Origin: Camellia lanceoleosa
Lineage: Eukaryota; Streptophyta; Magnoliopsida; Ericales; Theaceae
Assembly: GCA_025200525.1 (NCBI GenBank)
Contig: CM045758.1
Coordinates: 4,022,706-4,086,705, forward strand
DNA length: 64,000 bases
Direction of reading: 5' to 3'
Shown: positions 1 through 11,639 of the stretch, piece after piece
Layout of the letters: each line of letters opens with the position of its first letter
How positions within the stretch are numbered: position 1 is the first letter of the stretch
The notes under the pieces: model-generated
The model's input: only the letters and a program-made list of their open reading frames with translations
Told to the model about the DNA's origin: nothing
Database searches by the model: none
Translations under genes and position numbers: made by a program

Positions 1-399
1 TACATACAACTATCATGTATATATGGTATAAATATTGCATCATACCACAACAAAAGTTTTACAGCTATTTCGAGCGATATCATCATGAGATATATGGTAG
101 TTGATCTATATTCAGCAATGGGTCGCTATTGGGTTGCAGATGGAGATGAATTTCAATACCCATTAAATCCAAATTTGCGTTACTCACATGCCACCGTCAA
201 TACCATGAGAGTTGAGTGGGAATTTCGCATAACTCGAGCAAACGTTCACGTTGAGTTATGTCGTGAAGTTAATATTAAATTTCCTCGCCGGTTAGCCATG
301 CGTATGCCAACTGACACTCCACAATTGTTGCAAAGGGCATTGCATCGTATCCGCGACGAAGTTAATCGCATGACCCAACATTGCAAAGGTCCTCACTAA
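1..399 (+). CDS. Unrecognised ORF open at the left edge
   Basis: The frame is open from base 1 of the window to a TAA at 397-399, about 132 codons, with the first ATG at 85. It may therefore be the last exon of a gene that begins outside the window. The product is mixed hydrophilic, with an arginine-rich C-terminal third (motifs RRLAMRMP and RALHRIRDEVNR) that could form a helix. I recognise no family. Base composition is less AT-rich than the DNA after it, which argues weakly for former coding function. It could be a transposon-borne exon or a chance ORF. Confidence 0.3.
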   Translation, partial: YIQLSCIYGINIASYHNKSFTAISSDIIMRYMVVDLYSAMGRYWVADGDEFQYPLNPNLRYSHATVNTMRVEWEFRITRANVHVELCREVNIKFPRRLAMRMPTDTPQLLQRALHRIRDEVNRMTQHCKGPH

Positions 400-1239
400 T
401 GAAGACCGCAAATGAGCGTGCCGAAGATGGGTTAATGAATGATGCACACTAGTACTTCGCCTGGAGCATGGATGTTATGTATGAATCTAATATTGAGATG
501 TCAGATGATGATGATAATGAATGAAATTGTTTGGAAGAATGACCAAACCATTTATCTTGTAATGGATTTGTAATGCTTATTCTCTATGTTATCAATGAAG
601 GGAGATATTTCAATTGTTTTTGAATAGTTCTTGTAATTCTACAAATAGTTCAATGAATGGATTTGTGTACTTATAAATGTAGTGATTTCATAAACTTCAG
701 GTTCATATAACAAATAGTTGAAATACAAATGTAAGCTAGATGAACAACAACATTGTCTTACACTCCAGTAACAAAGATGTGTCTTACACTCCATCAAAAA
801 CCCTAACCCTAATTTTCTCAGATTCAAATTTAACAAAACTTCTTCAATCCAACACACTTAACCCTACTAGTTCAATAAAATATAAACTACCCTTAACAAC
901 AACAACTACTCAAAACAAAAACCCTATTAAATCAGACTTCAAATTACATGTGCTATATATAACAATGTTTTCTCAAGGCTGATTTCCTCTTCCTCTTGTA
1001 ATTCCTGGTGAAAATGATCTGAGAATTCAAAAAAAGTTTGAATTTGGAATTGGAAATGAGAGATCGGATTGGTTTGGATTGGTCTTACAAAGATTGGATT
1101 GGATTGGTCTTACAAGGGATTTGAAAGTCACTGCTCAACATAAAAACCAGAATAAAAGAGCTCAAGATAAATAAGAGGTGCAACCATAAAGAAAGGAACA
1201 AGTCTTTATCATTGTACACAACATTGTTAATAGACAATT
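400..1239. other. AT-rich intergenic DNA with a telo-box-like motif
   Basis: No gene was found. Positions 796-812 hold AAAAACCCTAACCCTAA, a two-unit match to the plant telo-box (AAACCCTAA) seen in some promoters. A short word, gtcttacactcca, is duplicated around 755-795, and attggattggtcttacaa occurs twice between 1,070 and 1,115. No start codon downstream makes the telo-box convincing as a working promoter. Confidence 0.4.
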
Positions 1240-1240
1240 C

Positions 1241-1948
1241 TACTTCAGCAAGTTATGTTGCACAACCAATAAATTCCTCCGCTTGTTCTTTAAAGGTTGA
1301 AAATCAACAAACAGAGCATCCAGAGCACAAAAAATGAAACAGGCCTCTAGGATCATAGACTCATGATCATGAAAATCCTTGGACTTCAAAACATTGAGAA
1401 GATCATCCTGAAGGCGCACTGCAGCCTGCTTGAATACCTCAACAATTGAATTTGTCATGGTGTTTCCTTGTAAAATTTTGGGGGGAGGGCTGAGACCTGA
1501 TGGCCCCGAAAGAGAAAAACCTAAAGGCTGACCAAGAGGAGTAAGCAAAGATTATTTGTTAGATTGAGCAGGTGACAGACTCGGCATTGTAATGTTTGGT
1601 GCTTCAACATCAAATGTGTCGACATCTTGACGGACAAAAATGGGATCAAATGTAGGGACAACACCTGAGAAGAAATGCAAAATAAATTTGAAACTTGGTT
1701 GCCAGACGTGATGAAAAAGCTAACTGAAGTGTATAGTCATACTTACAACAAAAGAAAGGCTTAGGAGCAGGAAATATCAGGCATTGAGATGGTGAAAACA
1801 CAAGCCGTCCACACCAGCCCTTAACATTAAACCGTAAAATTTGACATATGGTCGTTCCCTTCAAACAATTATCTGTTAGGGCCAATGTGGTCGTAGGCAA
1901 GGCAGAATCATTGTGGTAGTAAGTAGAACCTACACAAGGTGAATTCAT
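1241..1948 (-). pseudogene. Unrecognised multi-exon gene fragment
   Basis: On the minus strand a run of protein-like sequence reads from about 1,660 (motif VVPTFDPIFVRQDVDTF) into a TAA near 1,555. It continues in frame as a proline/glycine-rich stretch and a helical segment (VEVFKQAAVRLQDDLLNVLKS and beyond, to about 1,240). A possible upstream exon lies at 1,744-1,948. I do not recognise the family. It lies downstream of, and in the same orientation as, the kinesin and dihydrolipoyl dehydrogenase fragments at 3.8-7.7 kb, so it may be a third captured fragment. It could also be the remnant of an unrelated gene. Confidence 0.35.
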
Positions 1949-3824
1949 ATAAAAACCACATTAACAAAAGTATTTCTCCACAACCATTCATTCATTGAAT
2001 TATTCATCCAAAATTATTTCTCACCTGTAACCTGTGCATATACAAAATTATTTCATTCAATTATTCATTCAAAATTATTTCATTCAATTATTTGTCACCT
2101 GTAACCTGTGCATATACAAAATTATTTGTCCATCCATTCATTCATTCATGCAATTCGCAACCATTCAATAAAAATATTTCTCCACAACCTGTAGCATTCA
2201 ATTTTCAATCATATACACAACTTAACTATTAACCGTACATATCAAAGAAAATAAGAATCCATAAATATAGTATAATCTAACAAATACATATACTATCCGA
2301 ACCAACAATTACAATTCAAACTAAAAAAAAAACTTAATAACAAAACATATCAGCTGTACATGTTTTCCATAAACAAAAAATATAATGTAAATTGCGCCCA
2401 TGCAAACATCATCAATCCGCCCAAAAACATCATCAGATCCATGCCAACATTATCAATCGCAACAAAAACCAAAGGAGGTAAGTAATAAAAAATGCAGAGC
2501 TTGATTTTTGTTTACACAGAATATGGTTCAATTTATTTAACAAGTCGAGTTAGCTTATGGAGAAGGAAAAAATTAGATAACTAACTCAGATGAATTTAGA
2601 TGAATAACACAACAAATATACCAATTGATATAGCAAGACTATATTAATAAAAATCAGTCAATGATTCCTTGGAAACAGTAAATGGGACAACAATGGTAGA
2701 GAATGGAAACAGTAGAGGAATAAGGGACAATTTTTAGGCAACATACCTCAATATCATAAAAAAGAATCACATTTCTTGATCTACATGGAGGAAATGCCTA
2801 GGCAGTCATACCTAGCTTCTTCGGCAATCACACTTAAAGAAGAAAAAAGAAAAACAGAGAAATTTCTAGGTAATCATATCTAACAGAAGATGAATCACAC
2901 ATCAGGAATAATAAGCTTCGAAGACAACTTCATTCACTCGTTGAATTAGATAATTAAATCCCTATCACTGGGGGACCTTAGGACCCTACTTCATAGCCAA
3001 GTACCTAACAGGGAACTATCCTATTACTGTCTAAGGTTTAGATACGTTCTAGATGCAAAAACTAAAATTAGTAAATGCACACAACAATAAAACTTCAAAA
3101 CTAAAATGGCTATGAAATATTAAACACAAATTGTAAAATTTCAAAACTTCAAAACATCAGTTGTAAAATTTCAAAACTAAACACAAATTAATCACTTCAA
3201 GTAGTGTTAAAATGGCTATATCATATTCAGAAGCCTCTCCATCCAAAGCTCATGTCAATGTGCTAGTAGCTGCTTTGGAAAGAAAGGAAGGGGCGAAAAT
3301 AGTGAATGCCTTTTCTCAATTGGAATGATACAAGGGAATTGGAGGGAAAAGGGAGCTATTTTTTGTTCCTCCAGAACCAACTTGGTTTCTTCCAAAAGTG
3401 GGAGGAAATAAGACATAGCAACTTCTTATTTCTAGGTTAGGGAAGGAAAAAATTTATAGCAAAGAAACAATTTTCTCTTAGTACACAAATTCTCTTAGGT
3501 TTTTTTAATACACTTCAAATATCAGCAAAATAATACTCACTGCAAATATTCTCCCCACTAGCCACACCACCTATATTAACTAATCATGTGCTAGTAAACA
3601 CAAGATGCATCTAAAGAAACACATAACACCCCCCCCACACACAGATAAAATGATTAAAACAAGGCCTCGTGTTTTTAATAAATAGTTAAAAGATTATTAC
3701 CTATTTACAATGACCATTTTGAATTTTTAAAGAGTCGGTTCTGTGAAACAATAATGTAACATACATTCTGGGGAACAAAATAATACACATGCAGAAGAAG
3801 CAAAGTTGCAAAGGCACAACTTAC
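1949..3824. other. AT-rich DNA without a recognised gene
   Basis: The stretch is AT-rich and full of stops on both strands. It includes the duplicated block at 2,008-2,135 and short reiterated words such as tgtaaaatttcaaaac near 3,125-3,175. A run of C bases sits at about 3,628. Nothing supports a gene here. Confidence 0.5.
2008..2135. repeat. Local tandem duplication of about 77 bp
   Basis: The block containing cacctgtaacctgtgcatat and the following acaaaattattt occurs twice, starting near 2,022 and 2,097. The spacer is rich in attcattcaa words. It looks like slippage or a small tandem duplication in non-coding DNA. Confidence 0.6.
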
Positions 3825-4415
3825 CTCAGTTAATCCAACCATACTGATTTCAAGATGAGTGAAGCATGCCGCTGGGATACTCAAATGATTCAGCACATGA
3901 TCCTTCCCACAGACTTGTTCAACAACTATGTTAAAGTCACCAATGCCACAAGTCATATAAGTCTATATACAACTGGACAACAATTACTATATGGTTGATG
4001 AAGTAGAGAATGAGGTTGTTACTAGAAATTCCTTGTGCACTTGCAACATGAGCAAGCATCATTTTCCCATTTGCATCACCAATGCAATACAAGTCAGGGA
4101 CCTAATTATTCCAGATCTGAGTCAATAAAACAAGATATAACCAAACACTACATACAAATGAACAAAACTCATGACTGACCAGTTTTCCATTTGCATCGAT
4201 TACACGCATGCGCTCATCAACAGGGACAAATCCACGTTGAGTTTGTACATTGATCTGCAAATGAAAAAGGTGTATTAGATTACTCAATTTAGTACTTGTA
4301 AAAGTGATGTTCCATTAGTAGTTCAGATGTGTTATTTTTCTAATCTAGTAACATTTTCCAAGCCAAGCCCTTTTGTATGTGGAGCCCTTCCAGTCGCAAT
4401 GAGAGTAGCATCCAC
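3825..4415 (-). pseudogene. LPD1: Plastid-type dihydrolipoyl dehydrogenase fragment (four exons)
   Basis: Four exon-like blocks on the minus strand match the interior of plant chloroplast dihydrolipoyl dehydrogenase, the E3 subunit of plastid pyruvate dehydrogenase, which reoxidises dihydrolipoamide using FAD and NAD. Block 1 (4,415 to about 4,352) reads [20 protein letters not shown] after a clean acceptor. Block 2 (about 4,255-4,180) has [20 protein letters not shown]. Block 3 (about 4,095-4,025) has [14 protein letters not shown]. Block 4 (about 3,935-3,825) has [20 protein letters not shown] and ends at a GAG/GTAAG donor. The FAD-binding N-terminus, the redox-disulfide exon and the C-terminal dimer domain are absent, so it cannot make an enzyme. 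Intron borders are retained, so the copy came from genomic DNA and not from mRNA. The exon order follows directly on kinesin exons in the same orientation. Confidence 0.85.
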
Positions 4416-5215
4416 CTGCAGAGTACATAACATAGTTCAAAGTTATGCTAAGATGGCGACAAGATGATTATGATTCATCAATTTATCATAAGAGAATAGA
4501 ACAGAGGGTCAACACAAAAACCTGTTGGTAAGTCGTAGATTCTGATTGCTCTAGCTCTTTAAGCTTGTTCTCCAGCTCTTTTACCTTCAGCAGATGCAAG
4601 AGATCTGATTAATACACTTTTTGACAAGTTATAGGAATAAAAGAGCATCAATCAATTTACTTGAGGCAAAAGCCACCTTTTGTTGAAGACAAGTGCAAAT
4701 TTCATCCTTCCCCTTCAATCTGTCTGACAGATGCAAGACTTGCTTTTCTGACTGGTTCAGTAATGCTATCTTCAGCTCAATCCGACCTTTAAGTTCTTTA
4801 ATCTTCTCTTGTTGGTTTTTGTAACACTGATCCTTGCCTCTGGCCTTACTTTCCAAGTTTTGTAAACTATCCTCTAGCTTCCTCAGGGATTCATCTTTGA
4901 ATCTGGATTCCTGCCTTGCTTTATCAAGCTTCAAGGAAATCCATGAAAACAACAGTCAAATGAACTATAGCCATTAAGAAAAAAGTACATTTTCACATTA
5001 AAAAAATATATATATGAACCAAACATACCATCATTTTCATTTTTAGAAGCTCACTTGTGTCAATTTGCCTTTTTGCAGGACCCAACTCAACCCCTCAAAC
5101 CCTTGTCGCAAAGTTCAATGAACTTAGAGTCTCATTCAAGTCTTGCTCTGAAGGGCTGATTTGCACAAACATTAAGGTTTTAGAGTCTCCCCCTGCAACA
5201 AATAACATGTTTAGT

Positions 5216-5545
5216 ATGCAGTAAAAGCAGACCAGTTGACCCTTTCAAGGATAATGTTTCAAGTGTGCTCAAGGGAAACTTGGCCTTTCTATAATCTGAT
5301 GCCCATATACTGACTGGTTCAATTTGGATTCCCATCGAAGACGATGAGACAAAAAATGTAAAACTAAAGAATTGGTTAATTGGTGTATTATCAAGTAAAA
5401 ACAGACAGTTGACCTTTTCAAGGACAATGTCTCAAGTGCTCAACGGAAACTTGGCCTTTGTAATCTGATGAAATGCCCAAATGACTCGTAAATCAGACTT
5501 CCAATCAAAGGTGACAAAACAGAAACTAAAGAATTGACGTACCTA
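5216..5545. repeat. Diverged tandem duplication inside a kinesin intron
   Basis: A block starting gtaaaagcagaccagttgac near 5,221 recurs near 5,396 as gtaaaaacagacagttgac. Both copies carry aacttggcctttNtaatctgatg and end near actaaagaattg. The period is about 175 bp with many differences, so the duplication is older than the 39-bp one described separately. Confidence 0.7.
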
Positions 5546-5935
5546 ATAAATGTTGAAGTAGATGTGTCAGCTTAGAGTTCCTGGAATAAATAAATAAATA
5601 ATAATAATAATCAGATGCCGGTGCAGTTGCTATTCAACGAAAGAGGGCAAGTGATTTTATTAAATCGGACTGTATGGAATATGACTACTTTTAGTTGCTA
5701 AAGTCGATATCACATCTCCAAGAGCCGAAGTGATCTATTGATATTTTGAGCTTCCTTGAGGCGATCCTCTTAGCATCGGTTTTTGCAAGCCTCTCATCGT
5801 CACAAATCCACAAGCCAAAGCTTGCTATTGGTGCATTCACCATTCATCAAGTTTTTTGCTCTTACCATTATACAAAGCATGCTGAAGAAAAGGGAAAAAA
5901 ACATCATTAATATAAATTGAAACAAGGAAAATGGA

Positions 5936-5974
5936 ACGGCATCGGCAAAATACCCTGATGTTTCCTGATATTCA
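5936..5974. repeat. 39-bp exact duplicate of a kinesin motor-start exon
   Basis: These 39 bases are identical to 6,585-6,623, which encode the GNIRVFCRCRP motor start on the minus strand. The copy sits 650 bp further along, just upstream (in kinesin sense) of the WLVDL exon, where no such sequence belongs. The exact identity in otherwise decayed DNA suggests a recent templated insertion or repair event. Confidence 0.85.
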
Positions 5975-7745
5975 CAACATTTGAATGAAGTCACAATGCC
6001 TACAAAGGTTTACCAGCTTGGTTGAGTTATTCTACATGCATGCCTGCAAAGAAATGGTAAGAGTAGTTTTACTTCTTTGATGTTGGTGATGCAGCCAACA
6101 GGTCTCTAATTTGCTCATTGTAGACTTCAAGCATGCTAACAGATATATTGTACGTAAAAGTTTCACTCCTTTCGTCAGCAATTTTGAACAATTCCTCTAG
6201 AGTCCTATAATTGACACCTCGGTTTTGCTCAGTACCCTCCATTGTGAACGTTTTTCCTGTTCCTATTTGCCCATAAGCAAAGATACAGACATTATAGCCA
6301 TCCAACACTGACATCACCATTGGAGAAGTGTCCGCAAACACATCAACTGTCAACAGAAACATAAAACTCCTTGTGTTTAAAATTTGAAAGATGTTTATAG
6401 TGTATTTCATGGCATAGTAGTAGTGCATAAAACTACCTTGATCATCTTTTGGTGTGTAAACTCGATCGAATTTAAAGGTCTTTTTGGTAGAACCACCACT
6501 CAGGATCCCAAGTTTCCCATCCTTGGCTGCATCGAAGTCCACAACTGTTTCATGCCCAGCTGTGACCTCTGCCTTGCTTAAAGGACGGCATCGGCAAAAT
6601 ACCCTGATGTTTCCTGATATTCATTCAAGAACAATAATTAGAACCTTTAAGTTGTGAATGTAACATAACATATTATTGAACTATGTAGAATGATAAACAC
6701 TGAACATGCCTTTTGCCTCCTGAACTTCGTTATATAGTTTCTTTCTCTTTCTTTGCTCTTCACTGTACTTGACTTTAGAATCCTCACACTGTGCAACTGC
6801 AAAGTGATTCCATTCAGATTTATAATGCATGCTTCAAATGCCAAGCCATAGAGTCATGTAAAACTTACCCAAGGACTGAACTGCGAAAACCATTTTATTC
6901 ATTTCAGGAATTGAATCAGAGCATTCATGTGCTTTGAGAGAGTTGAGAATGCTCCTCTTTCATCACCGTCCAACAGATAAATGACATATATCAGAACTTC
7001 ATACACATAAAAATAAATTGAGAATATGAAGGTATAAAAATGATGTCCATGTTTCATATGGAGATTACATTAATTACCTTTATCTTCTCCTCTAAATTAT
7101 TAACTACTGCAACCCAAAACTTCTTATCATGCTCATACCTGCTAGAAATATTCCTCAGCTTTTCAGCTTGTTTATCCACAGTTTCATCTAAAAGAAAAAG
7201 GGAAGAAAGAAGGAATCAGAAGGGTTCCACTGACATGGGACAAAAAAACGGGCCTAAAAAAATGGTTGCGTGAATCTTAACTCTTAAGCATGGTCCCCAC
7301 TATGTCTTAGAATAATCCTGGGTAGGCCTGCTCAGAAGATGTGTTTGGTTTGTGTTTTGAGATAAATTTTCAAAAAAAAATTTGGGGAGAGAGTTTAGAA
7401 ATTTTTTTGGTTTGTTAAAACAGCTAATAAACAGACCAAACTATGGCCAACTTTTTGGAAGATCTATATGCAAGCCCAAACATTGACTGAGAAAATTCTT
7501 CTTTGAAACTATTTTTCAGATACCAAACACATTTGCTTGAAATAAAAGAAAAGCTCACACTAAACCCAATTTAATCCCATCTTACCAAGAGAGTATGTCT
7601 GGAACAACTTATTGTCAAGCTCCATCCTAACCTTCTCTAGCTGCTCATTTGCAGCAGTTAAGGACATCCAGGCCTGATAACATTCATCCTGCCTTTGCTG
7701 GCACCGGGTACTCAGCTCTTGTATCTTCTTCTCATACTTGGCAGT

Positions 7746-9100
7746 TGATTACATGTGCATGACTTTTTTCTACAAATCTCAAACAATTCAAATATGAATT
7801 TAGCACATCACAGAGCTTTAAAGTCATAATTCTTCATCTTGACCTTTAACATACCCGAGTCAAGGAACATCTATCTCAAAGAAGACAGCTTGTCGATACA
7901 TCATGTTTCACAGAAGTCAGAACCAAGTCAAAGCTATCACCGCACTAACCATCAACTTCAATTCCCTTTGGCACAAGAGGTACGAACCAAGAGTAATGAT
8001 TATGTCTTTTGCGCTTATTACGTTGTTCCCATATTTCACTTTTTGGACCCCGATTTATACATGAAAGATTAACACCATCATTTATAGATACTCATTTTAA
8101 GCACCATTAATCAAATGATAAGTACAAATTGAATTATAATTATTTTATTGAATTTATAGCATCTTTTATCAACCCAAATTTCAAAGATATCCAACATACC
8201 AAAATTGTACCAACACCAATATATCAACACCAAGAGCTTTCATTGAATTGGTCAAGTTACTTCAGATTTTTGAGGCAAGATTACTTGCATGATCAAGAAT
8301 CGCCATCATTATAACCAAAGAATGCAACCTGTTGTCAAGTTTTAGACAAAGACCATTGCATTTACAGATTGCATGATAAAATATATGCATTTTCTTTCAT
8401 ATGCATGATGTGTTAAACTCACACCATTAATGAACATGGGTATGATTATGATAACTGTGCATAACAATTTTAAAAAGTACCTTACCAAGTTTGGCAACTT
8501 CATCATGCCTTTCTCAATCCCATGCCAAAGGAAAATTTTGCAAGAGCTTTCAAGCGCAAGTGAAAGCTCCAAACCCAACTCAAACAAATGCAAAGAAATG
8601 TTAATTAGTGAAAAATAAGTATGCTACAGCTTCTACAAAACCACACAAAGACAACTAAATGAAATAAGAGAATCATACCCAATTATCACTCATTGATCCA
8701 AGGCAAAGAAGAAGAATAACACACAAATGGCAGAATGAAGAAGTAGCAAGCAACCAAAATCAAAGAACACAAAGCGCCTACCCCTTCCTTCAAAACAGTA
8801 ACAAAAATAGCAGCAGCAGCAGCAGCATCAGCATCTAGAATCTTATAAAATAAGCCACAATTACAAGATAAGATAAGCCAAAAGCCAGAACTATATAATA
8901 AGCCACAACTTAAACAATATAGACTAATCCAACTGAAAACACCACCTGAACATAATGTTTGAATATACTTACCACTGCTGGTTGTTCCTAATGTCCTAAT
9001 TTTTCCCCTATTCCACAACCCCTTCCATGGGTTTGTCCCCTGGGTCTCTTACTATATACTCAAGATATCTTATACGCCAAGACGATGACCTTCTCGCTGC
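7746..9100. other. DNA between kinesin debris and MULE 1
   Basis: A possible further upstream kinesin exon lies at about 8,595-8,485 on the minus strand, open and followed by a GT donor, but I cannot match it to the family. A short CAG/GCA run is present at about 8,810-8,830. The left edge of MULE 1 probably falls near 8.9-9.2 kb, but I could not identify a terminal inverted repeat by eye. Confidence 0.35.
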
Positions 9101-9240
9101 TTCAGAGAAGCCGGTCAGACATCACCAATGGTCAGCAGATAATCATTTGATACCACCTCCGGCACACCTTCACATATGGTACTAAGCTGTGAAACGCCAT
9201 CATTCGCTGCATTATTGTCATGGTCTATTGCTTGGCGTCG

Positions 9241-9290
9241 CCCTCGCCCTCGCCCTCGCCCTCGCCCTCGCTCTCGCTCTCGCCTTCAAC
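9241..9290. repeat. GC-rich hexamer repeat (GCCCTC)n
   Basis: About eight units of GCCCTC/GCTCTC lie in tandem. On the minus strand the frames encode alternating Gly-Arg or Glu-Gly, resembling the Arg-Gly tails found at the C-termini of many PMD proteins. The repeat is 400 bp beyond the stop of the PMD ORF, so it may be the degenerate end of that gene. Confidence 0.7.
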
Positions 9291-9680
9291 CTCTACTTAC
9301 ACCACGACGGCCGCCACAACCTCTACCCCCTACCGCCCCTCCGTAGGTGCATGGACTGCCCTCCCCCTCCCCACAATGTGGAAGCCATGGGTAATGAGTG
9401 GATCAACATGGTAGGTGAAGGATATATGTGGTGTAGGAGATGATGGTGGGGTAGGAGATGATGGGTGAAAGGGTCAAAGTGCGGTCAATGTCGACGCAGA
9501 GGGAATCATAGTAGACAGACATGTAGTAAACAGTGGTGCTAAGGGAGTCACCGGGGTACCAACCGCTGTCCTATATGGGGGTGGTGACCAGGAGGGGTCC
9601 AATATATGGCCATGGTGTATGGAAGTATGTTCAAACATTAGAGGATCTACCTCGAGGCAACCGATGTGTAATTGGTACAT

Positions 9681-11639
9681 TCAGTGGGGAAGTTCATGTG
9701 TATGCATTGCTGTAGATGGACCATGAGGGGACAGGCCCATGGAAGGCCCCTCACCAAAGTGTTCCATATCGAAATAGTCCGATTGATGTGCATGACGTGC
9801 GGTAGGATGCGGTGGAGGCATTGATGTCGATGGCTCAGTGGATGGCATATTCGGGTGCGGCATTGATGTCACTGTAATATCTACCCCCATATAAGGATCC
9901 TCGCCAAAGTGGCCGAAATCTAGTCGGTCACGTCGGTGTGCTTGTTGCAAACCATCGTACAATAACTCCCGTATCTTGACAATGGCATCCAATTTTTCTC
10001 TAGCATCGCGTGTAATATGGGCAGCGTCTGCCATGTGATATGCCCTCGCAACTCTACGAACCTGTAATGTAATGGTAGCTGTGTTACATAACCATCAATG
10101 CCAAATAACAAACATAGACAAACTTAAGCAAATGTTGTTTTGGAGAATATAAAGAACTTACCAATCCCTCTAAACTACCCCCGACGCCTTGGTATCTGAA
10201 GGTAGCAATGTCACTTGGATTACTAAGTACTAGACGTGTATGACGGCGAAACCATAACATGTATGGGTCCGAAGATGTAAGCACTTCATTGCTCCTCTCA
10301 GCATGGACAATGGTGTTGCGTCGGTTGTTCCACTCACCAATAAATGTCTGGTATTCATTTGCCCAATCAATGGCCATTTTGCCACGCCTATCTCTAAAAT
10401 GCATAGCCAAGTGGGCGTCAAAGCGATCAGGCACACTCTGAACTCGTCCAAATTGTCTAAGCACCCGGTCGGGGAGATGCCAGTCAATGATATCGAAGCA
10501 TATAAGTGGCACTCGCGCCATCCATATGTCTCAACCAACGGTACAATACGATGGGAAGCTGGTCATGATGTTATCCTCCGTCCCGTAAGGCTCCCATATG
10601 AACTGCAATAGCAATGCAATAATTTAGAGATCTATTCGTACAACGGAGGTTAATAAACAAAAAAATGGGTAAATTCACATGAACAAATTACAAACCTCCC
10701 CATCCACCATGCGGTCGAACTGGTCCAGGAAGATGACACTGACATTAGTTGATATCACCTCATGGCTGAAGGGAACCCTCCACCTGCAAGCTCGCGGGCC
10801 AGGTGGTAACAGCTGGTCGCCCTCTTCTATGGCACGCTCGCCAACAGCAATGTTCGACTTCCAACTAGCGGTGATCCTGCTCAATCTCTCCCACGCCCAA
10901 ACCTACAATGAATGATGACATTATTAATTTATTACAGTAGGCACTTTAGAAAACATGGCAATTGAGAATATGAGATAAAACTACAAGTCATTGCAACTCA
11001 CTTGTAACAACACTAGTGGGCCAGCTATCTCCTTCGTATTAGCCTTAGTTGCCCGGTACAACATCCTGTACAAACATGCCAATGTGGCACCACCCCAGCT
11101 GTACTCCGAAATACGATCAAAGTCTCTAAGTAGTGGCAAAAACATCATCTTGACTATATTTTGTGACTTATTGGGGACGAGTACCCCCCAATAAGCCACA
11201 AAATATAGGCTCGAGCATAATGATGAACCGTCTCATCGGATGCATCATGTGGAAGGTGACGGAAATGCTCTGATATCCATTTCAACTTAAGCGATGAGCC
11301 TATGAAGTCTTCTGCTGTAGGTGATGCCCCTAACAACTCCACACATAGCGCTATCAAATCATCTAACTTCTTTCCTGGGTCTTTTCCAGTGACTGCGTGT
11401 CCGTCAACCTGTAGGCCAAATAGAATAGCCACATCTTGTAATGTAACTGTGGACTCTCCAACAGGAAAATGAAATGTGCGCATCTCTATGCGCCACCTCT
11501 CTACGAGGGTTGTAACGAGATGGTGGTCCAATCGAATAGGCCCAATCTGATACACCCAGTAGAACCCCGCACGGAGTAGGCAACGTAGGACTCTATGGTC
11601 CAAGGCGGTGTCCCATATGCTTGAATCGATCGCCGGCAT
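9681..11639 (-). pseudogene. Plant mobile domain (aminotransferase-like) protein, MULE-borne
   Basis: This is a MAIN-like plant mobile domain protein; Arabidopsis relatives act in the nucleus in transposon silencing and genome stability. Exon 1 (11,639-11,002) holds motifs ALDHRVLRCLLRAGFYW, LVERWRIEMRTFHFPVGE, LQDVAILFGLQVDG and YSWGGATLACLYRMLYRA. Exon 2 (10,902-10,696) starts VWAWERLSRI. Exon 3 (10,602-10,162) has RVPLICFDIIDWHLPDRVLRQF. Exon 4 (10,061-9,681) is a low-complexity Pro/His/Ser tail, and the frame stays open after its stop to about 9,474. All introns are GT-AG and phase 0. Damage consists of a one-base deletion in the C run at 11,184-11,189 and a TGA at 10,531-10,533. It lies downstream of the transposase on the same strand. 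It is otherwise full-length, so the element probably once carried a working copy. Confidence 0.85.

Larger units (their letters stand above)
4522..7745 (-). pseudogene. KIN14: Kinesin-14 motor gene fragment, decayed
   Basis: Exons in order on the minus strand match a plant minus-end-directed kinesin-14. They are coiled-coil exons at about 7,740-7,565, 7,195-7,078, 6,949-6,868 and 6,800-6,711; the motor start GNIRVFCRCRPLSKAEVT at about 6,620-6,560; the ATP P-loop region (6,340-6,070) with FAYGQIGTGKTFTMEGTE; switch II (about 5,850-5,790) with GECTNSKLWLVDL; RNSKLTHLLQ at about 5,578; a block with [18 protein letters not shown] (5,195-5,030); and a C-terminal coiled coil (4,934-4,680 and about 4,590-4,522). 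Defects are a GQTGTGKT to GQIGTGKT change in the P-loop, frameshifts after WLVDL, loss of the segment between the P-loop exon and switch II, and a TGA in the RGVE motif near 5,095. Introns are retained. It is a dead genomic copy whose last exon is placed to splice onto the dehydrogenase fragment. Confidence 0.88.

Noticed and set aside
3620..3640. C-run suggesting a structured or RNA element
   Set aside because: A simple homopolymer run with no folding partner nearby.
9189..9443. Plus-strand ORFs with an Ala-Leu or Ser-Pro repeat
   Set aside because: They are produced by the GCCCTC hexamer run; the opposite strand better fits a PMD Arg-Gly tail.
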